This document shows positions 9,489 to 17,706 of a stretch of 64,000 nt of DNA, one piece after another (the stretch's first letter is position 1; every line of letters starts with the position of its first letter). The DNA is from Oceanospirillum sp047518265 (lineage in GTDB: Bacteria; Pseudomonadota; Gammaproteobacteria; Pseudomonadales; Halomonadaceae), in the NCBI GenBank assembly GCA_047518265.1, contig JAKZRG010000074.1, positions 1 through 64,000 on the forward strand. The letters run 5' to 3'. The notes beneath the pieces are model-generated. The model worked only from the letters and a program-made list of their open reading frames with translations, was not told where the DNA came from and searched no databases. The position numbers and the translations under genes are program-made.

Positions 9489-10469
9489 ATGCTGAAGTCA
9501 GAAAAATCCGTTGAGTTCAGTGCGCTGCGTATTTTGCTTACCGTAGCGGAATCCGAAACGCTGACACAAGCGGGGGAGAAGCTGAATATTAGTCAGTCTG
9601 CGGTTTCACAAGCGTTGAAACAACTGGAGAGTCAGTTAGGTGCTGAGTTGGTTGTCAGGCGTTCCCGACCTATTAAACTAACGGCCAGCGGTCGAGTATT
9701 GCGTCGCTATGCACGTAAGTTGTTTACGGATATGCAGCGAATGTATGCTGATGTACAGATGGCATCAGGCCATAACTTGAGCAAATTACGTTTAGGCATG
9801 ATCGATTCTTTTGCGGATGCTGCGGGACAACAGATTTTGGAGAGCCTAATTCCCTTTGCGGATCAGCTAACCCTACGCACAGGATTGGTTGCCCCCTTGA
9901 AGGAGGCTTTGCTGGAGCGGGATATTGATATGCTGCTCACCAGTGATCCCATGCAAGACCATCCAGAATTGACCATGCAGCCGGTATTGCGGGACCCTTT
10001 TGTTTTACTGGTGGCGGAGCAACATATTCAAATATCAGGCAGTACGGTGACTGAATTGGTACAGTCACTGCCCTTTATCGGCTATAACCGGCAATTACGT
10101 TTGGGTAGTCTGACGCAGTTGATCGCTCGTCGTATTGGAGTTGAACTGCCCATTCGTTATGAACTGGACAACACCACCACCTTATTGCGTTTTGTGCAGC
10201 AGGGCCATGGCTGGGCTTTTGCCCCGGTCAGTTGTCTGTTACAGAACCCAGCGTTATTGCAGGGGGTACAAGTACTGCCGATTGAATCCGGTAATCACGC
10301 CCGTTATATCTGTCTGTTGTCCCGACGGGGAGAATTTGGCGAGCTTCCTAGGCAGGTAACCCAGATCTGTCAGGATATTTATACCCAGCAGTTAGTCCCC
10401 AAATTACCCACTACAGCGCCTTGGTTACAAGATCAGGCTTATGCGATAGATGAACTACCGCCATTATAG
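9489..10469 (+). CDS. LysR-family transcriptional regulator
   Basis: 326 residues. The N-terminal winged helix (FSALRILLTVAESETLTQAGEKLNISQSAVSQALKQLE) is followed by a periplasmic-binding-protein-like effector domain. It lies 230 bp after the FAD oxidoreductase gene on the same strand, separated by a terminator, so it is probably expressed alone. The oxidoreductase is the nearest candidate target. The C-terminal ~25 residues, rich in Pro and Leu, extend beyond the usual ~300-residue length. Effector unknown. Confidence 0.9.
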   Translation: MLKSEKSVEFSALRILLTVAESETLTQAGEKLNISQSAVSQALKQLESQLGAELVVRRSRPIKLTASGRVLRRYARKLFTDMQRMYADVQMASGHNLSKLRLGMIDSFADAAGQQILESLIPFADQLTLRTGLVAPLKEALLERDIDMLLTSDPMQDHPELTMQPVLRDPFVLLVAEQHIQISGSTVTELVQSLPFIGYNRQLRLGSLTQLIARRIGVELPIRYELDNTTTLLRFVQQGHGWAFAPVSCLLQNPALLQGVQVLPIESGNHARYICLLSRRGEFGELPRQVTQICQDIYTQQLVPKLPTTAPWLQDQAYAIDELPPL

Positions 10470-10526
10470 TCGCCAGTTCTGTCGAGGAGATAATCCGGTT
10501 GTGACGGCTATAAGTCGTCTGCTATA

Positions 10527-11411
10527 TCACTGGTGATCCAACAAGCCTTTAAGCTGATCATAAAGCCATTTCTGAGCGGGGCCTGCGGTTTGATTTTTAC
10601 CGGTAATCAAATCAACGGGCGGACTCCAGGGTTTATGATCAAAACTAAGTGCTAACTGGCATAGCTCTTTTTGATGGATCAATGTTTCCACAAGGTGACA
10701 AGGTATATGGGCCCAGCCGACGCCTTGCTTCACCAGTTCTATAATCACCTGGAAATTATTGGCTGACCAAATTTGCGCAGAAATTTGTAGGGGTTGCCCA
10801 TCCTGCTCGGTTGATTCCCCTTTTAATACCAGCTGTCGATGAGGGATGAGATCCGATACTTTTATGATATCGAGAGCCGCTAAGGGGTGATGAGGATTAC
10901 ATACGCCGTAGAAAGGCAAATGCCCAATAAAGCCTAATTCAATATCTTGCCTGAAGGACATATCTGAAAACATAAGCCCGATATGGGCTCTTTGTTCAGC
11001 AACCAGTATTCCAATATCAGGGCTGGGTAGAGAGATAACATCCAAAGACGTTGCCGGGAATTGATGGGAAAACGCCTCCAATATAGTGCAGAGTTCCGGC
11101 AGCATCAGGGCATTATCCAGGGCTAACCTGATAACGCTTTCTTCCTTACGATTAATTGCCTCAACCGCACTATTTAGTTCTTGGGTTTGACGTAACACGG
11201 CCTGAGCATAGGCAAATAGCTGTTCGCCCTCGGGTGTCAGGCTGGGTTTACGAGTGGAACGATCAAATAAAGGCATATCCAGATCGATCTCTAAATTCGC
11301 AATGCCCTGACTAATGGCCGACTGCACTTTCCCAAGCTTTCTTGCACAGGCAGAAAAGGAACCACACTGTACGGTTTCCACAAACATTCGGAGCTGTTCA
11401 AGGTTATACAT
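10527..11411 (-). CDS. LysR-family regulator divergent from a PACE efflux gene
   Basis: 294 residues from the ATG at 11411; a GTG six bases upstream is in frame but overlaps the likely Shine-Dalgarno AGGTG, so the ATG is preferred. Residues 1-60 are the LysR winged helix (LRMFVETVQCGSFSACARKLGKVQSAISQGIANLE); the rest is the effector-binding domain. It is divergent from the PACE pump gene across ~185 bp that contains a long palindrome. This matches the AceR/AceI arrangement, where the LysR protein activates the pump in response to a cationic compound. That role is inferred from context. Confidence 0.9.
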   Translation of the reverse strand: MYNLEQLRMFVETVQCGSFSACARKLGKVQSAISQGIANLEIDLDMPLFDRSTRKPSLTPEGEQLFAYAQAVLRQTQELNSAVEAINRKEESVIRLALDNALMLPELCTILEAFSHQFPATSLDVISLPSPDIGILVAEQRAHIGLMFSDMSFRQDIELGFIGHLPFYGVCNPHHPLAALDIIKVSDLIPHRQLVLKGESTEQDGQPLQISAQIWSANNFQVIIELVKQGVGWAHIPCHLVETLIHQKELCQLALSFDHKPWSPPVDLITGKNQTAGPAQKWLYDQLKGLLDHQ

Positions 11412-11490
11412 AAGCACCTAAATAAAAAGTTCTCTACAAAAAGGCTCTGTTTTCTCTGGCCACTAGCCGCTGAACGGAAGGTATCAGAAC

Positions 11491-11557
11491 ATCTTTAATT
11501 TGATCTTCCATCATGAATACTGATGGTTATTAACTTTATAAGATCATAATTAAAGAT
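11491..11557. promoter_or_regulatory. Nested palindrome in LysR/PACE divergent promoter
   Basis: Outer arms ATCTTTAATT (from 11491) and AATTAAAGAT (to 11557) are perfect inverted repeats. The match continues inward (TGATCTT against AAGATCA) with a single inserted base, giving arms of ~17 bp. Between them sits a second small inverted repeat, CCATCA/TGATGG. It lies between the two start codons and is the best candidate LysR operator. Confidence 0.65.
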
Positions 11558-11595
11558 AGTATGCATGTCATTAATCACCAATAAAGGTTTTCAGA

Positions 11596-12021
11596 ATGAA
11601 AATACGTGAGCGCATTCTACATACCCTATTGTTTGAGCTTATCGCCTTAGCTCTATTAGCGGTGCTGGCTATGATTGTCACCGGAGAAGATCCGCTGTCG
11701 ATGACGGGTTTAGCGGTGAGTTTGTCTTTGATTGCCATGGCCTGGAATTATATTTTTAACGTGATTTTTGATCATTATTTTGGCAGTGATAGATATAAAC
11801 GGGGTTTGTCGCTGCGCATAGGCCATGGTCTGGGGTTTGAACTGGGTATGATTATATTGTCCTTTCCAGTCATCATGTGGACGTTAAAATTAGATTTTTT
11901 AACCGTACTGATTATGGATGCCGGAGCTGCCCTGTTCTTCTTTATTTATGCCATTATTTTCAATGGGTTATATGATATCGCGCGAAATAGGTTTATGGGT
12001 AAGCAATCTATTGTGTCGTGA
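11596..12021 (+). CDS. PACE-family multidrug efflux transporter (AceI-like)
   Basis: 141 residues and four helices arranged as two bacterial transmembrane pair repeats, each with the family signature: RILHTLLFELIAL with Glu14 (matching the functional Glu of AceI) and WNYIFNVIFDHYF in the first, and RIGHGLGFELGMI and FNGLYDIARNR in the second. PACE proteins export biocides such as chlorhexidine, and short-chain diamines in some members, by proton exchange across the inner membrane. It is divergent from a LysR gene, the standard context. A terminator follows 39 bp after the stop. Confidence 0.93.
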   Translation: MKIRERILHTLLFELIALALLAVLAMIVTGEDPLSMTGLAVSLSLIAMAWNYIFNVIFDHYFGSDRYKRGLSLRIGHGLGFELGMIILSFPVIMWTLKLDFLTVLIMDAGAALFFFIYAIIFNGLYDIARNRFMGKQSIVS

Positions 12022-12059
12022 ATGGAGTAAAAGACAACTGTTTCACTATGTATACCATC

Positions 12060-12082
12060 AGCGCCAATCTCTGGCGCTTTTT
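12060..12082 (+). terminator. Rho-independent terminator of the PACE gene
   Basis: Hairpin AGCGCCA/TGGCGCT with a 5-nt loop, followed by TTTT. Confidence 0.85.
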
Positions 12083-12084
12083 GG

Positions 12085-12139
12085 TACCAATCTCCAAGTA
12101 AAATACACCTCTAAATTGGGCCTTTTATATTGATTGGTA
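12085..12139 (-). repeat. Degenerate, internally deleted MITE copy
   Basis: A 55-bp stretch bounded by perfect inverted ends TACCAATC/GATTGGTA. Its interior contains CTCCAA and AATACACCT, matching the reverse complement of the ~104-bp element found whole at 12912, 34233 and 45952. It looks like a decayed remnant of that family, in inverted orientation relative to the 34233 copy. Confidence 0.5.
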
Positions 12140-12210
12140 GTGGGTCTTTTTAGGTTCCATTGTCTGATTTAAGCTATAGGAAAGTTAAACAGAAAAGTGA
12201 GAACAGCGAG

Positions 12211-12927
12211 ATGAACCAGAAAGCGTTCACGAATCAAAATGAACTGGGACAATCCGTTGGTGCTGCTATAGATGATTGGAGTCCTCGATCCCGGCCGTCT
12301 AAATCTACTATGACAGGTCGCTACTGTTGGTTAGAGCCTTTAAAACCGGTGATACATGCGGAGCAATTATTTGATGCTTTCTGCTTGGATAGTGAAGGCC
12401 GTAACTGGACATATTTACCCTATGGTCCTTTTGACTCCTTAGAGAAATTTCGTCAGTGGCTTGAGGTCAGCTGTTGTGGTGATGATCCTTTGTTTTATGC
12501 CGTTATCGATAGCAATACAGATCAAGCGGTGGGAATGGCCAGTTATCTACGTATAGAACCGGCAGTAGGAGTAATAGAGGTCGGGCATATCCACTTTTCT
12601 CCTCTTTTACAGAGAACGCCTTTAGCTACAGAAACCATGTTCCTGATGATGCAGCGTGTATTTGATGAGCTGGGCTATCGACGTTATGAATGGAAGTGCG
12701 ATAACTGTAACGGGCCTTCTAAAGCAGCGGCTTTAAGGCTCGGTTTTACTTCTGAGGGCGTATTTCGTCAGGCCACCCTTTATAAGGGACGGAATCGAGA
12801 TACCGCTTGGTTCTCAATTATTGACACGGAATGGCCCAAGCTGAAACAAGCTTTTCAAATGTGGTTAGACCCCAATAACTTTGATGCCCAAGGGCAACAA
12901 AAACAACGCTTATATCATTCCCGATAA
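12211..12927 (+). CDS. GNAT N-acetyltransferase (RimJ/RimL-like)
   Basis: About 238 residues from the ATG at 12211; an in-frame TTG at 12160 would add 17 residues, and neither has a clear Shine-Dalgarno. The GNAT fold spans about residues 40-205, with motif A around EVGHIHFSPLLQRTPLATETMFLMMQRVFDELGYRRYEWKCDN (two parts) and the RimL-like ending AALRLGFTSEGVFRQATLYKGRNRDTAWFSI. It acetylates an amine of unknown identity with acetyl-CoA. The last five codons and the TAA stop lie inside a MITE-like element beginning at 12912, so the original C-terminus was probably replaced by the insertion. Confidence 0.85.
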   Translation: MNQKAFTNQNELGQSVGAAIDDWSPRSRPSKSTMTGRYCWLEPLKPVIHAEQLFDAFCLDSEGRNWTYLPYGPFDSLEKFRQWLEVSCCGDDPLFYAVIDSNTDQAVGMASYLRIEPAVGVIEVGHIHFSPLLQRTPLATETMFLMMQRVFDELGYRRYEWKCDNCNGPSKAAALRLGFTSEGVFRQATLYKGRNRDTAWFSIIDTEWPKLKQAFQMWLDPNNFDAQGQQKQRLYHSR

Positions 12928-13015
12928 ATTGTTAATGATAACGACCTGCTAATACACTTAGATTGATCAGTCTTTTCCTTATTTTTCATCTATAAGGAGT
13001 TATCTGGATTGGTAT
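12912..13015 (-). mobile_element. MITE-like element, copy 1 (~104 bp)
   Basis: Inverted ends ATATCATTCCCGATAA (left) and the complement of ATACCAATCC (right), with internal sequence collinear with the reverse complement of the copies at 34233 and 45952, for example CTATAAGGAGTTATC and AATACACTTAG. TA dinucleotides flank the core. It has no coding capacity. It overlaps the 3' end of the acetyltransferase gene and ends 30 bp before the next acetyltransferase gene. Confidence 0.8.
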
Positions 13016-13045
13016 TACAAAACTGCTTGCTATAAGGAAAAACCG

Positions 13046-13495
13046 ATGACCATTAAAATTTCAGCGCTTCAGCCAACGGATCGGGATGAATGGGAAAAGC
13101 TTTATCAGGGATATGCTGATTTTTACCAGGTGCCCATGGATAAGGAAATTATGAACAGAGTCTGGCAGTGGATCTTTGACCCTCAGAACCGTTTTTTCGC
13201 CCTGATCGCTAAGGAAGAACAGGGTTATGGTGTGGGACTTATGCACTACAGGGAGATGCCTTCTCCACTTCGGGGCGCTCAGGTGGGCTTTCTGGATGAT
13301 CTGTATGTGGACCCAGCTTGTCGTGGGCAGGGTGTTGTGGATCAGTTATTTGAACGCTTAAAGCAGGAGTCTCAGGCGCAAGGCTGGCCCTTTGTGCGCT
13401 GGATCACAGCAGAGGATAACTACCGTGGAAGGGCTGTTTATGACCGTTTAGCCAATAAAACCCAGTGGCAGACTTATCAGCTAAATACAGATTAA
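13046..13495 (+). CDS. GNAT N-acetyltransferase
   Basis: 149 residues, the size of a single GNAT domain. The acetyl-CoA-binding segment is FLDDLYVDPACRGQGVVDQLFERLKQE (the R/QxxGxG/A motif as CRGQGV), followed by WITAEDNYRGRAVYDRLANKTQW. AAGGA lies well placed upstream of the ATG. The substrate is unknown. It follows another acetyltransferase gene but is separated from it by a MITE copy, so shared transcription is doubtful; the two proteins are not close homologues. Confidence 0.88.
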   Translation: MTIKISALQPTDRDEWEKLYQGYADFYQVPMDKEIMNRVWQWIFDPQNRFFALIAKEEQGYGVGLMHYREMPSPLRGAQVGFLDDLYVDPACRGQGVVDQLFERLKQESQAQGWPFVRWITAEDNYRGRAVYDRLANKTQWQTYQLNTD

Positions 13496-13665
13496 TTGCT
13501 GTGAATTTAATCATTGGTTTGTTGAGCGATACCGGTATGTTATTTCTGTTCAGACCGTTAGTCTGAAGCCCGAGTGTTGATGAAGATATTGATAGTGTCA
13601 GTACCGTTCTCAATGCCTGATTGAAGGCATTGAGTGCTGTATCCGGACGTAAAATACGAGTGTTA

Positions 13666-13881
13666 TCAATCATCATCCTGCATAGGCATGGAATACTTAC
13701 CGGACGCAAGAGCGGCTAATCTCACGGCAATACTTGCTTCTTCTAAATTTGATAAGACGATTGATTCATCGGTAGGGGAGAAAATATATTCATCTTTTAC
13801 ACCATCAAACGTTATTTTCCCAATGATGTCGCCGCTATCATTAATGCAATCAAGTTCTTGTTGGACTGGGAAAAACAGCAT
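13666..13881 (-). CDS. Small hypothetical protein (71 aa)
   Basis: An acidic 71-residue protein starting MLFFPVQQELDCINDSGDIIG and ending with MPMQDDD. GAGG lies about 9 nt before the ATG. Composition is protein-like, with alternating beta-type segments and no membrane helix or signal. I do not recognise a domain. It sits alone in the 614-bp gap between an acetyltransferase gene and selO; the flanking stretches 13496-13665 and 13882-14057 show nothing else. Confidence 0.55.
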   Translation of the reverse strand: MLFFPVQQELDCINDSGDIIGKITFDGVKDEYIFSPTDESIVLSNLEEASIAVRLAALASGKYSMPMQDDD

Positions 13882-14057
13882 TATCTTAAACCTCTTTTTA
13901 AATATGCCTGACAGTGAATTATAATAACAGGTGGAGGATGTTCACAAAATAATCTATATAAATCAATGAGTAAATAAAGAGTGGATAGTCCTTCAAATAT
14001 TGGATTTGCTACGATGATAGATGACCATCTTGGAAAGATAGTGTTTAGCACTTCTTC

Positions 14058-14091
14058 AAAAGCTCAGCAGCGGATAAGCTGCTGAGCTTTT
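14058..14091. terminator. Strong terminator hairpin downstream of selO
   Basis: Perfect 14-bp arms AAAAGCTCAGCAGC/GCTGCTGAGCTTTT around GGATAA, 20 bp after the selO stop. On the minus strand the stem runs into TTTT, fitting termination of selO; the symmetry also allows plus-strand use. Confidence 0.85.
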
Positions 14092-14109
14092 CATCCGAGG
14101 CGCAGATCT

Positions 14110-15834
14110 TTAAGACGAACAACTATAGTGCGACACCCCCCCGGCATTAAAAAACTCTTTTGGTCTTAAGCGATAGTATTTCTCTTCTACTTCGGATGAT
14201 TGCTCATCATAAGGTTGGCTAAACACTTCTTGCAGTTCTCTAACTAGGGTGTAATCGCCGTCCATCGCTTGTTGATAGGCTGGAGCTACTAGCCATTCGC
14301 GCCAAGCATATTTAGGATTCGTTTGTTTCATTTTGGCTGATACTTCAGCCAATTCGTTGCCCTGTTCTAAAACGAGCGCGCGCCAGCGGGTTAACCATGT
14401 TTGCCAGTGTTCATCCAGTTCTTGTGAGGTCTGAACGTAAAAGCTCTTTTTCAACGCTGAGATATCCTCGGGTATGCTGGATAACTCACGGAAGAAGATT
14501 GTGAAATCCACCTCGGAGCGTTCCATCAGTGTTATCAGCTGTGAAAACAGTTCTGGGTTGAATTCTGCTAAGCCCAACTTAGCCGCCCATATGGTTTGAA
14601 TCTGGTTTTTCATTACATCGGTAAAGTCACGACGTACCTGATCAAGCTGCTCTAACGCATCAGCATCATCAGCCAGTAGTGGCCGTATAGCGCCCCAAAA
14701 CATATGAAAATTGGCTTCTGCAGCAGCCGGTTGATTGAAGAATGAAAAGTGCTTGCCACCGCCAGTCCAGGGTTGAAACTCTGGATCAAAGGCTTCACAA
14801 AACCCAAAAGGGCCATAATCCAGCGTGAAACCACCGGCCGCGCAGTTGTCGCTATTAAAGTTGCCTTGGCAGTAACCGACTCGTAACCAGTTGGCCACCA
14901 GGGATGTTAAGCGTTGGCGAAAGAGTTTGGCGAGTTCTACCACTTGCTGTGTAAGGGCAAGGCTTGGGTCTATTTCCTTTTTGTATTCCCGCTCAATCAA
15001 ATGTGTGACAAGCATGTGCAGCTCTTCAAGGGCCTGAGGATAGGCACTCTTGCGCACTCTGCGAGCAAATAATTCCACCTGACCTACCCGTAAAAAAGAG
15101 GGGGCAACACGGGTTGAAATAGCCACGGGGTTGTCGATCATAATGTCTGGATCAGCAGCGTGCGAACCTGGGGAATACCAAGGTCGGGCGACGGTCTCAG
15201 ATTTAGAGGTATACAAGGTGAGTGAGCGTGATGTGGGGATGCCTAACGCATGCATATAGTCTTGTGCTAAAAATTCACGCACACTGGAACGTAATACCGC
15301 ACGTCCATCAGCACCTCGGCAATAAGGCGTGGGGCCACCACCTTTCAGTTGCATCTCCCAGCGCTGGCCGTTTATTTCCGCTTCAAAGACTGAGATTGCC
15401 CGGCCATCGCCATAACCGTTACCGGTACGGAATGGACATTGTTGGGTATATTCGGTGCCATAAATCGATAGTGCATAACCTGTGGCCCAACCGTACTGGC
15501 GCATGGGAGCAGGTGCATCGGAAAGATCGCCAGAAAATACTCGACGAAAGGTTTTGTCTAGGGCCAGTGCGTCACTAAGTCCAAGCTCGTTAAAAAAGGT
15601 GCTGCTGTGGCTAACATACTCAGGCGCTGCTATCGGTGTGGGAGTGACAGGCACAAAATGCCCCGAAAACACCTGACGAGGGCGATGATCATAACCATCT
15701 TCGGTCGCATCGGGATCGGCATTTAAGCTATCCATCAAAGAGTAATCCGCAAGTTGTGCAAACTCGTCAAAACTGGACACAGGTGATGGCGCTGAAGATT
15801 CAGATAGATGTCTCATGTCAGATGGATATCTCAT
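14110..15834 (-). CDS. selO: Protein adenylyltransferase SelO (YdiU family)
   Basis: 574 residues, longer than the ~480-residue enterobacterial form. Recognisable SelO blocks include YGWATGYALSIYGTEY, the Gly-rich QLKGGGPTPYCRGADGRAVLRSS, ISTRVAPSFLRVGQ, the catalytic region QGNFNSDN, and the metal-binding DYGPFGF. SelO is a pseudokinase-fold enzyme that transfers AMP to Ser, Thr or Tyr of target proteins and takes part in redox stress responses. The C-terminus is Cys-Ser-Ser with Cys572, where many eukaryotic homologues have selenocysteine. The start is uncertain: a second ATG lies six codons in, and no Shine-Dalgarno is obvious at either. Confidence 0.93.
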   Translation of the reverse strand: MRYPSDMRHLSESSAPSPVSSFDEFAQLADYSLMDSLNADPDATEDGYDHRPRQVFSGHFVPVTPTPIAAPEYVSHSSTFFNELGLSDALALDKTFRRVFSGDLSDAPAPMRQYGWATGYALSIYGTEYTQQCPFRTGNGYGDGRAISVFEAEINGQRWEMQLKGGGPTPYCRGADGRAVLRSSVREFLAQDYMHALGIPTSRSLTLYTSKSETVARPWYSPGSHAADPDIMIDNPVAISTRVAPSFLRVGQVELFARRVRKSAYPQALEELHMLVTHLIEREYKKEIDPSLALTQQVVELAKLFRQRLTSLVANWLRVGYCQGNFNSDNCAAGGFTLDYGPFGFCEAFDPEFQPWTGGGKHFSFFNQPAAAEANFHMFWGAIRPLLADDADALEQLDQVRRDFTDVMKNQIQTIWAAKLGLAEFNPELFSQLITLMERSEVDFTIFFRELSSIPEDISALKKSFYVQTSQELDEHWQTWLTRWRALVLEQGNELAEVSAKMKQTNPKYAWREWLVAPAYQQAMDGDYTLVRELQEVFSQPYDEQSSEVEEKYYRLRPKEFFNAGGVSHYSCSS

Positions 15835-15849
15835 AGTTGATAGGTACTA

Positions 15850-15885
15850 ATGTGCGAATAGGAGCTTATGTGCGAATAGGAGCTT
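15850..15885. repeat. Two tandem copies of an 18-bp unit
   Basis: The unit ATGTGCGAATAGGAGCTT is repeated twice exactly, just upstream of the selO start. It may alter the spacing of the selO promoter or leader. Confidence 0.8.
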
Positions 15886-15922
15886 ATGTCCTAACTGTAT
15901 ACGCAAATGTATTGGCCGTCAT

Positions 15923-16843
15923 TTAAATGAGGGCGTACTGCTTTTGTAGCAGGCCAATAATCCAGTTATGCAGTAAATCTTGGGAGAAACGGGGGTGCCA
16001 GGCGGCAATAACCTTAAATCCTTCAGGGCTTTCTTCTAAATCGAGCTCAATTAACTGATCGTTAAAAATAGCCCGTGAGGGTAAGAAAGCCAGAGTATCG
16101 GTTGTTGCTAAGTAATGGGGTACCACTGAAAAACAGGGGGCTGATATGACGATATTTCGGTCCAAGCCATAGGATTTAAACCAAGTATCAATGGAGCCTT
16201 TAAAGTTAGGTCGGGAAGGTGATGCAATAATCTGTGGTGTGGCTGCGACTTCCTCTAGGCTAAGACGCCGGTTTGCAAGGGGAGACGATTTCGCCGCGAC
16301 ACAAATATGGTGTTCGTTAAATAGCGTCAATACAGGATAGGAGTCCGGTATATAGTCAGGAAAAGCCAGCGCTAAATTAACCCTGTTGCTTTCCATCATC
16401 TGATGCAGATTATCGATATCAAAGTCTTGAATCAGGATCTTTAGGCCCGGCGCCAAATGCCTCACTTGTTCCAGCAGTTTGGGAAGTACGACTTGCTGAG
16501 CGTAGTCTGTGGCGGCAATGACAAAGGTGCTGTTGATCTCTGAAGGTTCAAAATGCTCATCGGTTAATAGCTGTTCGATCTCATTAAGAATGCTATCAAC
16601 TTTTACGCCTAGCCGTTCCGCCATGGGGGTAGGTGTAAGTCCGTTACTTTTACGCAGAAACAAACGATCATCGAAAATATCCCGCAATTTTTTCAACTGA
16701 TCACTGACAGCTTGCTGTGTCAGACCCACCTGACTGGCAACTCGTGAGACATTACGCTCTCTTAAAAGAGCACTGAATATTCTGAGTTGTTTGATATCGA
16801 GTTTATCTATCCTGCTCAAACTTGTATCTCTCACAAATAGCAT
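15923..16843 (-). CDS. LysR-family regulator
   Basis: 306 residues from the ATG at 16843; the frame could extend three codons to a TTG. The winged helix (LRIFSALLRERNVSRVASQVGLTQQAVSDQLKKLR) and the NodD/NahR-like layout (a LxPTPMAERLG segment after the helix, with an effector domain beginning STFVIAATDYAQQVVLPKL) are clear. It is divergent from a short-chain dehydrogenase gene with ~108 bp between starts, the likely target. Effector unknown. Confidence 0.9.
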   Translation of the reverse strand: MLFVRDTSLSRIDKLDIKQLRIFSALLRERNVSRVASQVGLTQQAVSDQLKKLRDIFDDRLFLRKSNGLTPTPMAERLGVKVDSILNEIEQLLTDEHFEPSEINSTFVIAATDYAQQVVLPKLLEQVRHLAPGLKILIQDFDIDNLHQMMESNRVNLALAFPDYIPDSYPVLTLFNEHHICVAAKSSPLANRRLSLEEVAATPQIIASPSRPNFKGSIDTWFKSYGLDRNIVISAPCFSVVPHYLATTDTLAFLPSRAIFNDQLIELDLEESPEGFKVIAAWHPRFSQDLLHNWIIGLLQKQYALI

Positions 16844-16951
16844 CTGTTTCAAATTGTATCACCGGTTTTTTAGTATAGCCACGTTGCAGCAGCAGAGGCG
16901 AAGAGGCCTGTTCAATAGCTGCTTTTTTAAATACATATACAGGTGGTTATT

Positions 16952-17560
16952 ATGAAAACGGTCATTGTTATTGGCGCTCAAGGTAAAATGGGACAAGCGG
17001 CTCTAACGGGTTTGCAAAAACATAAAGTGATTACCGCAAGCCGTTCAGGTGAAGGGTGTGATTTCCAGGTGGATATCACCTCAGAAGCGTCTATCAGAGC
17101 CTTGTTTACTCAGGTTGGACACTTTGATGCCGTGGTAAATACGGTGGGGCTTTGTGAGTATGCCAATTTTTTTGATATGACAGAGCAGCAGTGGATGACC
17201 ACTGTGATGAGCAAAATGATGGGACAGATCAATCTGGTGCGTATTGGTCAGGAATATATTGCAGATAAAGGCTCTTTCTCGCTGATTACGGGAATCTTAA
17301 ATGTAAAACCGATTCCTATGGCTATTGCCGATGCAACCGCCAGCGGTGCCATTGATACCTTTGTTAAGTGTGTGGCTTATGAAATGCCACGGGGTATTCG
17401 AATCAATGCCATTAACCCCACGGTTCTGGAAGAAGCTTGGGATGTTTATGGTGAAATGATGCCGGGATTCCAGCCTGTTCCAGGAGCGTTAGTAGGGAAA
17501 GCGTTTGAGCGATCCGTGGATGGTTTTATCAGTGGTGAGGTGTTGTTTGTTGATGCTTAA
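16952..17560 (+). CDS. Short-chain dehydrogenase-like protein lacking the catalytic Tyr/Lys
   Basis: 202 residues from the ATG at 16952, where AGGTGG lies 6 nt upstream; a GTG at 16943 overlaps that site. The Rossmann motif VIVIGAQGKMGQ is N-terminal, and NTVG replaces the usual NNAG. The segment that should carry YxxxK reads IADATASGAIDTFVK, so both catalytic Tyr and Lys are replaced. The tail ALVGKAFERSVDGFISGEVLFVDA is typical of short SDR proteins. It may be a non-enzymatic NAD(P)-binding protein or use other chemistry. It is divergent from a LysR gene, its probable regulator. Confidence 0.82.
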   Translation: MKTVIVIGAQGKMGQAALTGLQKHKVITASRSGEGCDFQVDITSEASIRALFTQVGHFDAVVNTVGLCEYANFFDMTEQQWMTTVMSKMMGQINLVRIGQEYIADKGSFSLITGILNVKPIPMAIADATASGAIDTFVKCVAYEMPRGIRINAINPTVLEEAWDVYGEMMPGFQPVPGALVGKAFERSVDGFISGEVLFVDA

Positions 17561-17607
17561 GTAGATCGCCATATCTTTATCCGTTTTGATCTAGGTATCG
17601 GAAAAAT

Positions 17608-17633
17608 GGTGCTTGTGTCTAGACACAAGCACC
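17608..17633. terminator. Perfect 26-bp palindrome between convergent genes
   Basis: Arms GGTGCTTGTGTCT/AGACACAAGCACC are perfectly complementary with no spacer. The minus strand continues into ATTTTT, so it should terminate the DJ-1 gene; the plus strand has only ACTTT after it. Confidence 0.75.
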
Positions 17634-17706
17634 GCACTTTAAGGCGCCAGTCCGTCAGCCTTTTGTTTTATAGTGGTGATTGATCTTTGGTATTTAGGGG
17701 GGATCT

